Shown here: one piece after another, positions 33,837-43,201 of the stretch | Layout of the letters: each line of letters begins with the position of its first letter | Position numbering within the stretch: position 1 is the first letter of the stretch | Assembly (NCBI GenBank): GCA_020635905.1 | Contig: JACJYV010000002.1 | Span: 310,001-374,000, forward strand | DNA from: Bacteroidia bacterium | GTDB lineage: Bacteria; Bacteroidota; Bacteroidia; J057; JADKCL01 | Length of the DNA: 64,000 nt | Direction of reading: 5' to 3' | The notes under the pieces: model-generated | Told to the model about the DNA's origin: nothing | Databases searched by the model: none | Seen by the model: only the letters and a program-made list of their open reading frames with translations | Translations under genes and position numbers: made by a program

Positions 33837-34517
33837 TTAAACGGATAAAAGGCTTTCCAGCATATAAACCCCGTCAATATTTTTCAGAATGGGGTCAGCG
33901 GCCCGCTCGGGGTGAGGCATCATGCCAAATACATTGCGGCCTTTGTTGGTGATACCTACAATATTATTGAGCGATCCGTTGGGATTGGAGCCTTCACTTT
34001 GCTGGCCTTTTTCGTCGCAATAGCGAAACAGCACCCGGTCTTCGTCCTCAATACGTTTCAGGGTATCCTGATCGCAGAAAAAATTGCCCTCACCGTGGGC
34101 AATGGGGATTTTGTAGGCACGATCCTCCAGTTTGCGGGTCAGAATGGTGTTTTTGGTGGCAGGTTTGATCCAGACGTTTTTGCACACAAAACTCATGGTG
34201 TTGTTGTGGATCAGCGCCCCGTCGAGCAGGTGAGCCTCGGTCAGAATCTGAAAACCATTGCAAATGCCCATCACGTAGCCGCCGCGCTCAGCATGGCGAA
34301 TCACCTCGTTCATAATGGGTGAAAAGCGGGCGATAGCCCCCGATCTCAGGTAGTCTCCGTAGGAAAATCCACCTGGAAGAAATACGAAATCGCAACCTTG
34401 CAAATCCGTGTCTTTGTGCCAGAGATTGACCACCTCCTGGCCGAGGTTTTCGCGCAGGGTGAAGATCAAATCTTCATCACAATTGCTGCCCGGGAAAGTA
34501 ATTACGCCAAATTTCAT
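33837..34517 (-). CDS. purQ: Phosphoribosylformylglycinamidine synthase subunit PurQ
   Basis: The 226-aa product from ATG 34517 is a class I glutamine amidotransferase: MKFGVITFPGSNCDED at the start, FLPGGFSYGDYLRSGAI, the nucleophile Cys86 in GICNGFQIL, and PHPERAADP with the catalytic His and Glu. PurQ supplies ammonia to small PurL in the fourth step of purine synthesis. A longer frame to 34583 exists but adds a non-conserved head that overlaps the promoter. PurL and PurS are not in the window. It is the first gene of an unexpected operon with the Dsb genes. Confidence 0.95.
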   Translation of the reverse strand: MKFGVITFPGSNCDEDLIFTLRENLGQEVVNLWHKDTDLQGCDFVFLPGGFSYGDYLRSGAIARFSPIMNEVIRHAERGGYVMGICNGFQILTEAHLLDGALIHNNTMSFVCKNVWIKPATKNTILTRKLEDRAYKIPIAHGEGNFFCDQDTLKRIEDEDRVLFRYCDEKGQQSEGSNPNGSLNNIVGITNKGRNVFGMMPHPERAADPILKNIDGVYMLESLLSV

Positions 34518-34538
34518 GTTTCGATTTTTGGGAAAGGT

Positions 34539-34546
34539 CAAAAATA
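34539..34546 (-). promoter_or_regulatory. Candidate -7 element for purQ-dsb operon
   Basis: Read on the minus strand the site is TATTTTTG, an exact TAnnTTTG, ending 22 nt before the purQ ATG. No TTG is found at the -33 position. Its place inside the longer purQ frame supports the shorter start. Confidence 0.42.
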
Positions 34547-34703
34547 AGGATTTATCCCAGATAATGCGACCAGGCAGGCACAACTTGGAGCGGTCAATGG
34601 ATAAAATAACAGTTTGATCGAAAAAATCACCCGTTTGTCCCCTAATCCGTCCATCCTTTCAAAAAACATTGTAACTTAGAAATTCCGCAAAATTGAGCTG
34701 GTA

Positions 34704-37700
34704 ATGAACCTGAGCCGTTACAAATACTATTTTTCTGTCCTGCTTTTTCTTCTGATTTCCCGTGTTGCAATGGCGGGTGATGGTCATGCCCATTTCGACC
34801 AACCTGCAGCCGCGAATTCTGCCACAGTGAAGTTCATTGAAAACCTGGGTCAATGGCATCAGAATATCCTTTTTCAGGCCGATTTGCCGGGGGGAAGGGT
34901 GTTTTTGGAGCGAAATCGCCTTTTATACAACTTTTACAGCAACGAAAACTTCCACGACCAGTTTTTTCATACCCGTGGCAAGGAAGCCCTGGTGCTGGAT
35001 CGTCACAACTTTTTCATGCATTTTGAAGGGGCAAATCTGCCTGCCAGCGTCTCAGGACAACAAAAACAACCCGAATACCACAATTATTTTCTGGGCAGTG
35101 ATGAGAGCAAATGGAGGGGCAACGTAGGCTTGTATAAAGGCGTTTATTACGAAGAAATTTATCCGGGAATTGACCTGGGCTTTCAGGGTCTGGATCGGGC
35201 GTTCAAGTACGAATTTTATGTGCAAAAAGGTGGCGACCCAAGTCAGATTCAGCTCAAATTTGAAGGATTAAGCGATATCTGGTTGGAGGAAGGGAATCTT
35301 CACCTGAAAACTACCCTCAATGAGATCATCGAACAGGCGCCTGTGGCTTACCAGCACCTGGGTTGCGATGGAAAAGTTCCCGTGGAATGCCATTTTAAGC
35401 TGGATGGGGATGTAATTACCTTTGAATTTCCCCAGGGATATAATAAAAATGTGGAGTTGGTCATTGACCCAACCCTCATCTTTGGAACTTTTACAGGATC
35501 TTTTGCCGACAATTTTGGCTATACCGCGACTTACGACAATAACGGAAACCTTTACGCAGGCGGGGTGGCCTTTGGCCAGGGTTACGACACTACTGCAGGG
35601 GCCTTTCAGACAATTTTTGGCGGAGGTGGATTTGGCGGTCTTTTTGGCCCGATTGACATTTCCATTACAAAATTCAATCCTGTGGGAACGGCTCTGGTGT
35701 ATTCAACCTTTTTAGGAGGTTCCGCTAACGAACAGCCTCATTCCATGATTGTTACACCAACAGGTGAGCTGCTGGTCACAGGCCGGACCTACTCCACAAA
35801 CTTTCCGGTAACTGCGGGTGCTTTCCAGGGGGCTAACGGAGGCTCGGCCGACATTACCGTGACCAAATTCAATGCCGCAGGCAGCGCCCTGATTGGTTCT
35901 ACCTACATTGGAGGTAGTGCTGAAGATGCAGTGAACGTGACCACAGTTTTTGGGGGAAATTCTCTGAAATACAATTACGGAGACGACGCCCGCAGCGAAA
36001 TCATGCTGGATGCGGCCAATAACGTGTATGTGGCCACCGAGACCAAATCCGCGAACTTTCCAATCACCACAGGAGCGGCTCAGGCCACCTTTGGTGGCAT
36101 TCAGGATGGCGTGGTTTTCAGAATGAATCCCAACCTGACCGCGCTGAACTGGTCCACTTTCCTGGGTGGATCTGCCAACGATGGGGCTTATTCAGTAAAG
36201 GTGGATGCGGCGGGAAATGCCTACGTATGCGGCGGAACCGCAAGTACGAACTTCCCTGTCACCAACGGAAGCACCAATAATGGAGGCATTGATGGCTACA
36301 TTGCCATTATCAATAACACGGGCACGGCGATCACGGCGGCTACCTACGTGGGAACTTCAGCCTACGATCAGACTTATTTTCTGGAGCTTGACCTCGCAGG
36401 CGACATTTATGTGGTGGGGCAGACTTTGGGAAATTATCCTGTAAGCGCAGGGGTGTACAACAATGCAGGAGGAACCCAATTCATCCATAAGTTTAGTTCC
36501 AGCCTGAACAGCATTTTTTCCACCCGCTTTGGTTCGGGAACCTCAGTGGTAAATATTTCTCCCACTGCCTTTCTGGTGGATATCTGCGGATACATCTACG
36601 TGTCTGGCTGGGGTGGAGGAACGAATCATGCGGGCACAGGCACCACCAATGGCATGCCCATTACCGCCAATGCATTCCAAAACACCACAGACGGCTCTGA
36701 CCTTTACCTGATGGTATTGCAACCCAATGCAGCTGGTCTGGAATATGGTACATTTTTCGGCGGCCCCATCAGTGAAGAGCATGTGGATGGTGGCACCAGC
36801 CGCTTCAATAAGGATCTGGAAGTGTATCAGGCCGTTTGTGCAGGTTGCGGGGGAAATTCTGATTTTCCCACCACGCCTGGCGCCTGGTCGGCCACCAATA
36901 ACGCACCTCCCGGGAGGTGCAACGAGGGTCTGTTCAAATTCAAATTTGATGCCCAGACCATTGTGGCGGATTTCAACTCAAGTGTGCAGGCAGGTTGCGC
37001 TCCCTATCCCGCAACCTTCACCAACAACAGTACAGGCGGTGTAAGCTTCCTCTGGACCTTTGGCGACGGCAGCACAGACACGGCCGTTAATCCAATTCAC
37101 ACCTATACCGTGGCCGACACCTATGTGGTCCATCTTTACATCATAGATTCTTCCTCCTGCAATGTGGTGGATTCAACTGCAGACACGGTTTTTGTGTATG
37201 ATGTGCCCACGGTGGCCATTTCTGGAGATACCTCAGGGTGTAATGGCGCTCCTGTGCCTTTGATGGCCTCGGGCGGAACCAGCTACCTTTGGAAACCCGC
37301 CGCGGGATTGTCCAATCCCAACATTGCCAATCCGTGGGCTTCGCCCACAGGAACCACCGTTTACACAGTCATTGTCTCCAACCCGGGAGGGTGTATGGAC
37401 TCCTCGACCGTGACCGTCACGGTCTCCAATTTCGATGCAGAGGCGGGTGTGACCACCTCTTTCTGCGAAGGAAGCGGGGGCGCCCAGTTACTTGGGGGCG
37501 GAGTGGGAAGCACGGCCACACCTTTCTGGTTTGAATGGTGGTGCGATTCCTCCCAAACCAATTGCGGCATTGATTCCATCAACGACAACGATCCCAATGT
37601 GAATCCCACCCAGACCACCACCTATTACCTGCAGGTCACCGACTGGAATGGCTGCAAAAGCCGGGTGGATTCAGTGGTGGTAACGGTTTTGAAAAATCCC

Positions 37701-39746
37701 ATCGTAGATGCGGGGCCCGATGTGGCCATTTGTGCGCCCAATGCGCCCGGCTCCCTGATCGGGGCTACGGTGACCAACCCGGGTGACGCCCCGGGGCCTT
37801 ATATTTTTGCCTGGTCTCCCGCGGCGGGTCTCAACGACAGTACCTACGCCAATCCCTATGCCCGACCTGATTCAACCACCATTTACACCTGTATTGTGAC
37901 CTCCTCAGGCAACGGCTGCACCAGCTTTGTGACCACGGTGGACAGTCTCAGTTCTATCGTGGTGACGGTCAAACCCATGCCCATTGCCTACGGAGGCCCT
38001 GACCAGGACGTTTGCTACCTGGATTCTGTGCTCTTGCCGGGTATCGGGTACGGAGCCGGCCCGGCGTACGCCTATCAATGGAGCCCGGCCACGGGCCTGG
38101 CAGATTCCAGTCAGCCCAATCCCAAGGCGTCGCCGCCGCAAACCATTGAGTATTATCTCACCGTGTGGTCCAATGGCTGCCCGAGCATTGCAGATACAGT
38201 GGTTGTGAATGTGCATACCCTGCCAACGGCAGATGCAGGTCCGTTTCGCGACGCCTGTCGCGGGGATTCTGTCCTCCTGGACGGAGAGGCCGACGGTGAT
38301 TCCACTTCCACGGCCTATCAGTATCACTGGATTCCCGGTTTGGGTCTGAATGCAAATAATCTGGAAGACCCCATGGCCAGCCCCGACACCTCCACGATGT
38401 ATTATCTGGAAGTGATCAGCAGTTGGGGCTGTCACAGCCCCTGGGACTCTGTGCAGGTTTATCTCAAACCTACTCCTTATGCCGAGGCAGGTGAAAACCG
38501 CATCCTCTGCTTTGGGGATTCCACTCAATTGCAGGGAAGTATTTATTATAACGGCACTGATCCCGTGGCCAATCCAAGTCAGATTTGGTACACCTGGTCA
38601 CCTCCTGCGGGCATCGCTGATGTGCACAATCCCACTTCCATGGTATTGCCCACCACGGCTTATTACTACCTGCAGGTGCAGTACAATACCTGCTTTACCC
38701 GCGACAGTGTGCTGATCACGGTTTTTCCTGATCTGAATCTGCAGGCTGGCATTGATACGAGTGTGATTTGCAGCGGCGATTCTGTGCAATTATTCGCCAG
38801 TGGCGGCCTCGGCAATGCAGAATTTGCCTGGAACCCACCTTTGGGGCTGAGCAATGCCGGAATTGCCAACCCTAAAGCTTCGCCTCAAACAAGTACAGTT
38901 TATCAGCTCATCATCAGGGAATCTGAGTGTGCGGATACCACGGAAATTCCCCTGGAAGTGATTCCAACCCCCGTGGCTTCTTATGTGAATTCGTTGCCCT
39001 CGGGCTGTGCTCCGCTGGATGTGAGTTTTCTGGAAACCTCCACAGATGCCATCAACTGGATCTGGAATTTTGGGGACGGCAGTCCGGTCGCCAATACGGC
39101 CAATCCTCTGCACACCTTTACGGTGCCCGGCACCTATTGGGTCACCCTGACTGCGGTCGGGCCGGGAAATTGTCGCAGCGAAGCTGCTTTGACTCAGGTA
39201 ACCGTGAACCAGGCCGGCCTGGCAGAATTTTCCTCTGATCCGACCTATCCCTCCACCCTCATGCTGCCTTCTGGGCGAGTGCAGTTTACGGACCTGAGCC
39301 AGGAAGCCACTTCCTGGTACTGGGATTTTGGAGACGGAAGTACCTCGGGCGAAGCCAATCCCGCGCATGCATTTCCTATCAATGTGGAGGGAATTTACTA
39401 CGTAACCCTGCGCATCACGGATGAAAGTGGATGCGTAAATGAAGTCACCCATGGCCCTTACACGGTGATGTCGCCCGAATTAATGATCCCCAATGTGTTT
39501 TCGCCCAATGGAGACGGCAATAACGATCTCTTTCTGGTGAATTACACGGGTTCGCAGCCTTTTGTGCTTCAGATATACGACCGCTGGGGCAGAATTCACT
39601 TCCAGACCCGCAACAAAAACGAAGGCTGGAGCGGAGTCAGTTCGGCCGAACTGATGGAAGGAAACAACCTCGCTGAAGGCGTTTATTTCTACCAGGTCAC
39701 CATTGGAGACAAAGAGTACACGGGTTCGCTGACTTTGTTAAGGTAA
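34704..39746 (+). CDS. T9SS type B cargo: SBBP propeller, Ig-like repeats and PKD domains
   Basis: This 1680-aa secreted protein has a signal peptide (to about residue 25, VAMAG). An N-terminal domain at about 38-250 (VKFIENLGQWHQNILFQA) is widespread in Bacteroidota. SBBP-type propeller repeats follow at about 252-730 (STFLGGSANEQPHSM, STYIGGSAEDA, STFLGGSANDGA), then a PKD domain (about 760-830, FLWTFGDGSTD). Next come about six Ig-like repeats with VDAGPDVAIC/YAWSP..GL signatures (832-1418), two more PKD domains (WIWNFGDGSP, WYWDFGDGST), and the type B sorting domain with IPNVFSPNGDGNNDLF and IYDRWGRIHF. It is predicted to cross the outer membrane through the type IX system and stay on the surface or be released. 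Adhesion or polymer binding is likely; ligand unknown. Confidence 0.9.
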   Translation: MNLSRYKYYFSVLLFLLISRVAMAGDGHAHFDQPAAANSATVKFIENLGQWHQNILFQADLPGGRVFLERNRLLYNFYSNENFHDQFFHTRGKEALVLDRHNFFMHFEGANLPASVSGQQKQPEYHNYFLGSDESKWRGNVGLYKGVYYEEIYPGIDLGFQGLDRAFKYEFYVQKGGDPSQIQLKFEGLSDIWLEEGNLHLKTTLNEIIEQAPVAYQHLGCDGKVPVECHFKLDGDVITFEFPQGYNKNVELVIDPTLIFGTFTGSFADNFGYTATYDNNGNLYAGGVAFGQGYDTTAGAFQTIFGGGGFGGLFGPIDISITKFNPVGTALVYSTFLGGSANEQPHSMIVTPTGELLVTGRTYSTNFPVTAGAFQGANGGSADITVTKFNAAGSALIGSTYIGGSAEDAVNVTTVFGGNSLKYNYGDDARSEIMLDAANNVYVATETKSANFPITTGAAQATFGGIQDGVVFRMNPNLTALNWSTFLGGSANDGAYSVKVDAAGNAYVCGGTASTNFPVTNGSTNNGGIDGYIAIINNTGTAITAATYVGTSAYDQTYFLELDLAGDIYVVGQTLGNYPVSAGVYNNAGGTQFIHKFSSSLNSIFSTRFGSGTSVVNISPTAFLVDICGYIYVSGWGGGTNHAGTGTTNGMPITANAFQNTTDGSDLYLMVLQPNAAGLEYGTFFGGPISEEHVDGGTSRFNKDLEVYQAVCAGCGGNSDFPTTPGAWSATNNAPPGRCNEGLFKFKFDAQTIVADFNSSVQAGCAPYPATFTNNSTGGVSFLWTFGDGSTDTAVNPIHTYTVADTYVVHLYIIDSSSCNVVDSTADTVFVYDVPTVAISGDTSGCNGAPVPLMASGGTSYLWKPAAGLSNPNIANPWASPTGTTVYTVIVSNPGGCMDSSTVTVTVSNFDAEAGVTTSFCEGSGGAQLLGGGVGSTATPFWFEWWCDSSQTNCGIDSINDNDPNVNPTQTTTYYLQVTDWNGCKSRVDSVVVTVLKNPIVDAGPDVAICAPNAPGSLIGATVTNPGDAPGPYIFAWSPAAGLNDSTYANPYARPDSTTIYTCIVTSSGNGCTSFVTTVDSLSSIVVTVKPMPIAYGGPDQDVCYLDSVLLPGIGYGAGPAYAYQWSPATGLADSSQPNPKASPPQTIEYYLTVWSNGCPSIADTVVVNVHTLPTADAGPFRDACRGDSVLLDGEADGDSTSTAYQYHWIPGLGLNANNLEDPMASPDTSTMYYLEVISSWGCHSPWDSVQVYLKPTPYAEAGENRILCFGDSTQLQGSIYYNGTDPVANPSQIWYTWSPPAGIADVHNPTSMVLPTTAYYYLQVQYNTCFTRDSVLITVFPDLNLQAGIDTSVICSGDSVQLFASGGLGNAEFAWNPPLGLSNAGIANPKASPQTSTVYQLIIRESECADTTEIPLEVIPTPVASYVNSLPSGCAPLDVSFLETSTDAINWIWNFGDGSPVANTANPLHTFTVPGTYWVTLTAVGPGNCRSEAALTQVTVNQAGLAEFSSDPTYPSTLMLPSGRVQFTDLSQEATSWYWDFGDGSTSGEANPAHAFPINVEGIYYVTLRITDESGCVNEVTHGPYTVMSPELMIPNVFSPNGDGNNDLFLVNYTGSQPFVLQIYDRWGRIHFQTRNKNEGWSGVSSAELMEGNNLAEGVYFYQVTIGDKEYTGSLTLLR

Positions 39747-39761
39747 TTTCCCAAAACCCAT

Positions 39762-39793
39762 AAAAAAGCCGGGCCATCCTGAGACGACCCGGC
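39762..39793 (-). terminator. Rho-independent terminator of the ctp gene
   Basis: On the minus strand, GCCGGG and CCCGGC form a 6-bp stem around a 14-nt loop and are followed by six T. The plus strand has no T tract after the stem, so it serves the minus-strand peptidase gene that ends at 39816. Confidence 0.75.
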
Positions 39794-39815
39794 CTGATTG
39801 TTCCACTAAAATGGA

Positions 39816-41504
39816 TTAATTGTTTCTGGCCAGAATTTCGGCGTATTTCTTTTTGTCCTTCAGGATTTTCACCGCGTCTGAAATGTGATTGTCGAGGTCA
39901 AAGGAAGCCTCAATTTCACCTTTTTTGTAGTAGTAGCGGGTAACAATCTCCGTTTTCAGGATTTTGCTAATCTCGTCTTTGAAGGCCCGCAGGTCATTTC
40001 CTTTTTCGCGGGCAATCTTGGTTTTGATCGATTCCAGATCAGATTGCAGATCATCTTCATAAGACTCTTCCACCATCAATTCCTTCAGTTTTTCAATTTC
40101 CTTCTCGGTTTTGGTCTCGAATTCAAAATTCTTAGACTTCACAAAAGCTTCAAAATCGTTGAAAATCTGATCCGTGATTTTGAACTCGCGGGCAGCAGGA
40201 ATTTCGGGATGAATCACCCTGAAATGGGTCGCAAAGTCGAAGATCATGTTCTGGCGAATCAGCTCACGGGTCACGGTATGATATTCGGGCAATTTCACCT
40301 CCAGATCGGGCTCGATGCCGCCACCGTCGTAAACAGTGCGTCCGTTGGCTGTTTTGAAGGCTTTTTTGAGGCTGTCCGGAATTTTTACCACTGATCCGTC
40401 CTCGTCGCGCTCACCGTAATTGATGGCCTGGATGCAACGTCCGGAGGGAGTGTAGTATTTGGCAGTGGTGATTTTCAGCTGGGTGTTATAGCTCAGCGGA
40501 CGGGTGGTCTGAACCAGGCCTTTGCCAAAGGAACGTTGTCCCAGAATTACCCCGCGATCCAGATCCTGCATTACCCCTGAAACGATCTCAGAAGCTGAAG
40601 CAGAACGACGGTTGATCAGTACGGCCAGGGGAATTTCCGTATCCACGGGATTATTTTTGCCCTGATAAACTTTGAGCGAACCTTCGATTTTACCGCGGGT
40701 TTCCACAATGGTTTCACCCTGGGGTACGAACAGGTTGGAAATATCCACTGCTTCAAAAAGGAGTCCGCCCGGGTTGGCCCGCAGGTCGAGGATCATGCCT
40801 TTCAGGGCTGGATTATCTTTTTTGAGGGATTCGAAGGCATGTTTCACTTCATTGGAGGCGTCGCGGGTGAAGCCAGTGAGCGAAATGTAACCAATTTCGT
40901 TGTCCACCATGCCAAAGTAAGGCACGTTATCAATTTTGATCTCTTCACGGATCACGTCAAAATCCATGGGTTTATCCACTCCTTCGCGCACAATTTTCAG
41001 TTTTAATGCAGTCTGAGGCTGCCCACGAAGCAGGTTGCGCACATCCACGGTCTGAGAATTGTCGGGATTGATAACTTCCTGATCTATCTGAATGATTTCA
41101 TCGCCCGCCATGAGACCCGCTTTCTGCGCAGGATAGTTGAAATAGGGCTCACTGATGATGATGCGATTGTCGCGCTTACCAATCACGGCCCCGATTCCGC
41201 CATATTGCCCGGTGGACATGAAACGGTAATCTTCGATTTCGCTGGCGCTGATGAAGGTGGTGTAGGGATCGAGGCCTTCGAGCATGGCGTCAATGCCAGA
41301 GCGCATGAATTTGTTGGGATCGATGTCGTCCACGTAGAAAGAATTCACTTCCCGGTAGAGCTTCCCGAAAATGTCGAGATTCTTGCTGATTTCGAAGTAG
41401 TTGTCGATGGGAGCAACTACGTTGCCCGAAAAACCCACGCTGAGAAACAGCATAAGGGCAGCGATGACAAGGTAACGTTTGCGAAAAATCATTCCTGACT
41501 TCAT
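39816..41504 (-). CDS. S41 family C-terminal processing peptidase
   Basis: The 562-aa product has an N-terminal membrane anchor or signal (YLVIAALMLFLSVGF), the S41 N-domain (GIDAMLEGLDPYTTFIS), a PDZ domain at about 95-180 (GGIGAVIGKRDNRIII, LMAGDEIIQID) and the protease core. The catalytic Ser lies in SASASE (301-306) and the general-base Lys in RSFGKG (K328). A C-terminal extension of about 190 residues is charged and helical, as in Bacteroidota CtpA homologues. These periplasmic enzymes trim or degrade proteins from the C-terminus. Monocistronic, with its own terminator and a 153-bp upstream gap. Confidence 0.94.
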   Translation of the reverse strand: MKSGMIFRKRYLVIAALMLFLSVGFSGNVVAPIDNYFEISKNLDIFGKLYREVNSFYVDDIDPNKFMRSGIDAMLEGLDPYTTFISASEIEDYRFMSTGQYGGIGAVIGKRDNRIIISEPYFNYPAQKAGLMAGDEIIQIDQEVINPDNSQTVDVRNLLRGQPQTALKLKIVREGVDKPMDFDVIREEIKIDNVPYFGMVDNEIGYISLTGFTRDASNEVKHAFESLKKDNPALKGMILDLRANPGGLLFEAVDISNLFVPQGETIVETRGKIEGSLKVYQGKNNPVDTEIPLAVLINRRSASASEIVSGVMQDLDRGVILGQRSFGKGLVQTTRPLSYNTQLKITTAKYYTPSGRCIQAINYGERDEDGSVVKIPDSLKKAFKTANGRTVYDGGGIEPDLEVKLPEYHTVTRELIRQNMIFDFATHFRVIHPEIPAAREFKITDQIFNDFEAFVKSKNFEFETKTEKEIEKLKELMVEESYEDDLQSDLESIKTKIAREKGNDLRAFKDEISKILKTEIVTRYYYKKGEIEASFDLDNHISDAVKILKDKKKYAEILARNN

Positions 41505-41657
41505 AATGGGTTGCTTAGACTGATATAGGCGAAAAGTAGGGGACCATTTTACCTTTTTGTGAGGAAAGGTTTCAATTTAATACGTTTCCGGGAGAATTCT
41601 GGTACCTGAGCTTTTAAAAAAACTTTGAAAAGCACTTTTTATTAAAGGAAAAACCGC

Positions 41658-41936
41658 TCAATGTGGATGCGTATGGTCGTGATTTTCGTCGTGGGGCAGG
41701 TGGGTATGACCGGCCTTGGGAGGTACAGGATCCATTCCGTGACCGCCCCAGGGGTGACAGCGGGAAATGCGCTTGATGCCCAGCCAGGTGCCTTTGAAGG
41801 GTCCGTGAATTTTGACCGCCTCGATCATATAATTGGAACAGGTGGGATAATAGCGGCAGGCAGCGGGAAAAAGAGGTGAAATGGCTCCCTGGTAGAAGCG
41901 CACCATTCCCAAAACTATGTAGCTGAATATTTTCAA
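41658..41936 (-). CDS. yidD: Membrane protein insertion efficiency factor YidD
   Basis: This 92-aa protein matches YidD: VRFYQGAISPLFPAACRYYPTCSNYMIEA with its conserved Cys pair, GTWLGIKRISRCHPWGGHG, DPVP. YidD is an amphipathic inner-membrane-associated protein that assists YidC. The start is TTG at 41936, overlapping the rnpA stop (TTGA). The C-terminus is unusually rich in histidine (HTHLPHDENHDHTHPH), which could bind metal; the family tail is variable. Confidence 0.94.
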   Translation of the reverse strand: MKIFSYIVLGMVRFYQGAISPLFPAACRYYPTCSNYMIEAVKIHGPFKGTWLGIKRISRCHPWGGHGMDPVPPKAGHTHLPHDENHDHTHPH

Positions 41937-42343
41937 ACTCTGGCCGCCAGGCGTTTTAGAAGTTCAATGGTATCTGCTTCAACCTGCTCATACCCGGAAA
42001 GTTCATGGGGCATGTAGTTGATCATGAGTACGAGGTTGCGTCCCGATTGTTCGAGAGGAGTGTAAATGAGATGTTTTTGCAGGCGAAAAGCTTCTCTCAG
42101 GAGTCGCTTGATGCGGTTGCGGTCGTGGGCCCGTTTGAATTTGCGGCGGGATACGCCGAAGGCGACCATGCAATAATGGGTGAGGTATTCGGGAGGGTAA
42201 TCGAAGGTGTATATAACAGAAAGGCTTCCATTGCGGAAGCGCTTACCCTCTGCGAAAAGGAGTTCAAATCCTTTTCGCTTTTTGAGTCTTTCTTTTTTAC
42301 CAAGTGTAAACCGCACGGAATTCTGCGGTTCGTTGCCAGTCAA
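41933..42343 (-). CDS. rnpA: Ribonuclease P protein component
   Basis: The 136-aa RnpA shows RFTLGKKERLKKRKGFELLF at the N-terminus and the RNA-binding signature RRKFKRAHDRNRIKRLLREAFR. It pairs with the M1 RNA to mature tRNA 5' ends. There is no ATG; the frame can start at TTG 42343 (6 nt after rpmH, behind AAAGGA) or at GTG 42316, which would give a family-typical MRFTLGKK start. I keep the longer frame. It overlaps yidD by 4 nt in the usual rpmH-rnpA-yidD order. Confidence 0.94.
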   Translation of the reverse strand: MTGNEPQNSVRFTLGKKERLKKRKGFELLFAEGKRFRNGSLSVIYTFDYPPEYLTHYCMVAFGVSRRKFKRAHDRNRIKRLLREAFRLQKHLIYTPLEQSGRNLVLMINYMPHELSGYEQVEADTIELLKRLAARV

Positions 42344-42348
42344 CCGAC

Positions 42349-42507
42349 TTATCCTTTGTGACGTTTTTCGTCACTGACAGTCAGCCTTTTACGACCTTTG
42401 GCGCGGCGTGAAGCAAGCACTTTACGACCGTTTTTGTCGGCCATTCTGGCGCGGAATCCATGCTTGTTTCTGCGCTTTCTGTTGCTTGGCTGATACGTCC
42501 TTTTCAT
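42349..42507 (-). CDS. rpmH: 50S ribosomal protein L34
   Basis: This 52-aa, strongly basic protein begins MKRTYQPSNRKRRNKHGFRA and continues with RMADKNGRKVLASRRAKGRK, the invariant L34 pattern. It is part of the large ribosomal subunit. It leads the rpmH-rnpA-yidD operon, with a very good promoter 36 nt upstream. The tail VSDEKRHKG is slightly longer than in E. coli, as is normal in Bacteroidota. Confidence 0.98.
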   Translation of the reverse strand: MKRTYQPSNRKRRNKHGFRARMADKNGRKVLASRRAKGRKRLTVSDEKRHKG

Positions 42508-42542
42508 AGCGTTTTTTCTTTATAGCTTCTAAATGAGGACCG

Positions 42543-42572
42543 CAAAAATAGGAATTTTTTGGTTGGGGGCAA
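42543..42572 (-). promoter_or_regulatory. Promoter of rpmH-rnpA-yidD
   Basis: On the minus strand the site is TTG-N19-TATTTTTG, matching both boxes of the Bacteroidota promoter. It predicts a start near 42536 and a leader of about 30 nt. Because it serves a known housekeeping operon, it is a good in-window reference for the promoter form. Confidence 0.75.
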
Positions 42573-42628
42573 TGGAAAGTGAGAAAATTTCCGTGAAATA
42601 TTCTCAGATTTTTGCAAAAAGATCCCGA

Positions 42629-43201
42629 TCAGTCCCCGCCAAAGCTTTTGCTGCCCACTCCATAGGGATGAGAGGGGAAATTATCGTCGGGCTCAGCCAG
42701 CAGATCCTCGGGTAAACCTTGCTGTTCCGTGCGATCGTGGATCATTTCTTCAACCGCCTGCAAAAAATCTTCAGGAGTGACTTCCTGTTCTGAATCAATG
42801 CCATTTTCAAGCAGCCACACCTCAGCCGACCTGCGAAAATGATCGGCTTTGAAGGCAAACCACTCTTTCCTGACTTCGGGCAGGCGGTCGAGGGTGTGTC
42901 GAAAACGGTCAAAGGGGCGATGCAGGGTAAGGCTCTCGGCCAGTTTGTCTTTTTCCCGGCTTTGGGAAAGGCTGTTGACAAAGGAATTCATCACCTGAAA
43001 GGACTCTTTGGATGAATTGGCACGAATCTCAATGAAATCATCCCCAAAAAACAGGTCTGGAATGATGTCTTCCCAGGGAGGAGAGTAGAGGTCGTATTTG
43101 GAAAAAGTATTGATCACCCAGGTACGAACATTTAAAAAATGTCGCATTCCGTGGCCATCCAGCGCATAGGCCACTCCCCTGATCAAATCTTTACTTTTCA
43201 T
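42629..43201 (-). CDS. UPF0158-like protein
   Basis: The 190-aa product resembles UPF0158: IEIRANSSKESFQVMNSFV, then LHRPFDRFRHTLDRLPEVRK with EWFAFKADHF, comparable to the gpFrrFKdaL..W.aF core of that family. The N-terminus (MRHFLNVRTWVINTFSKYD) precedes it. The C-terminal 40 residues are acidic and probably disordered. No signal peptide. The function of the family is not known. It stands alone, with 121 bp to the rpmH start on one side and 288 bp to the next plus-strand gene on the other. Confidence 0.6.
   Translation of the reverse strand: MKSKDLIRGVAYALDGHGMRHFLNVRTWVINTFSKYDLYSPPWEDIIPDLFFGDDFIEIRANSSKESFQVMNSFVNSLSQSREKDKLAESLTLHRPFDRFRHTLDRLPEVRKEWFAFKADHFRRSAEVWLLENGIDSEQEVTPEDFLQAVEEMIHDRTEQQGLPEDLLAEPDDNFPSHPYGVGSKSFGGD

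Noticed and set aside
39762..39793. The same hairpin as a terminator for the plus-strand T9SS gene.
   Set aside because: On the plus strand the stem is not followed by a T tract; it fits only the minus-strand gene.
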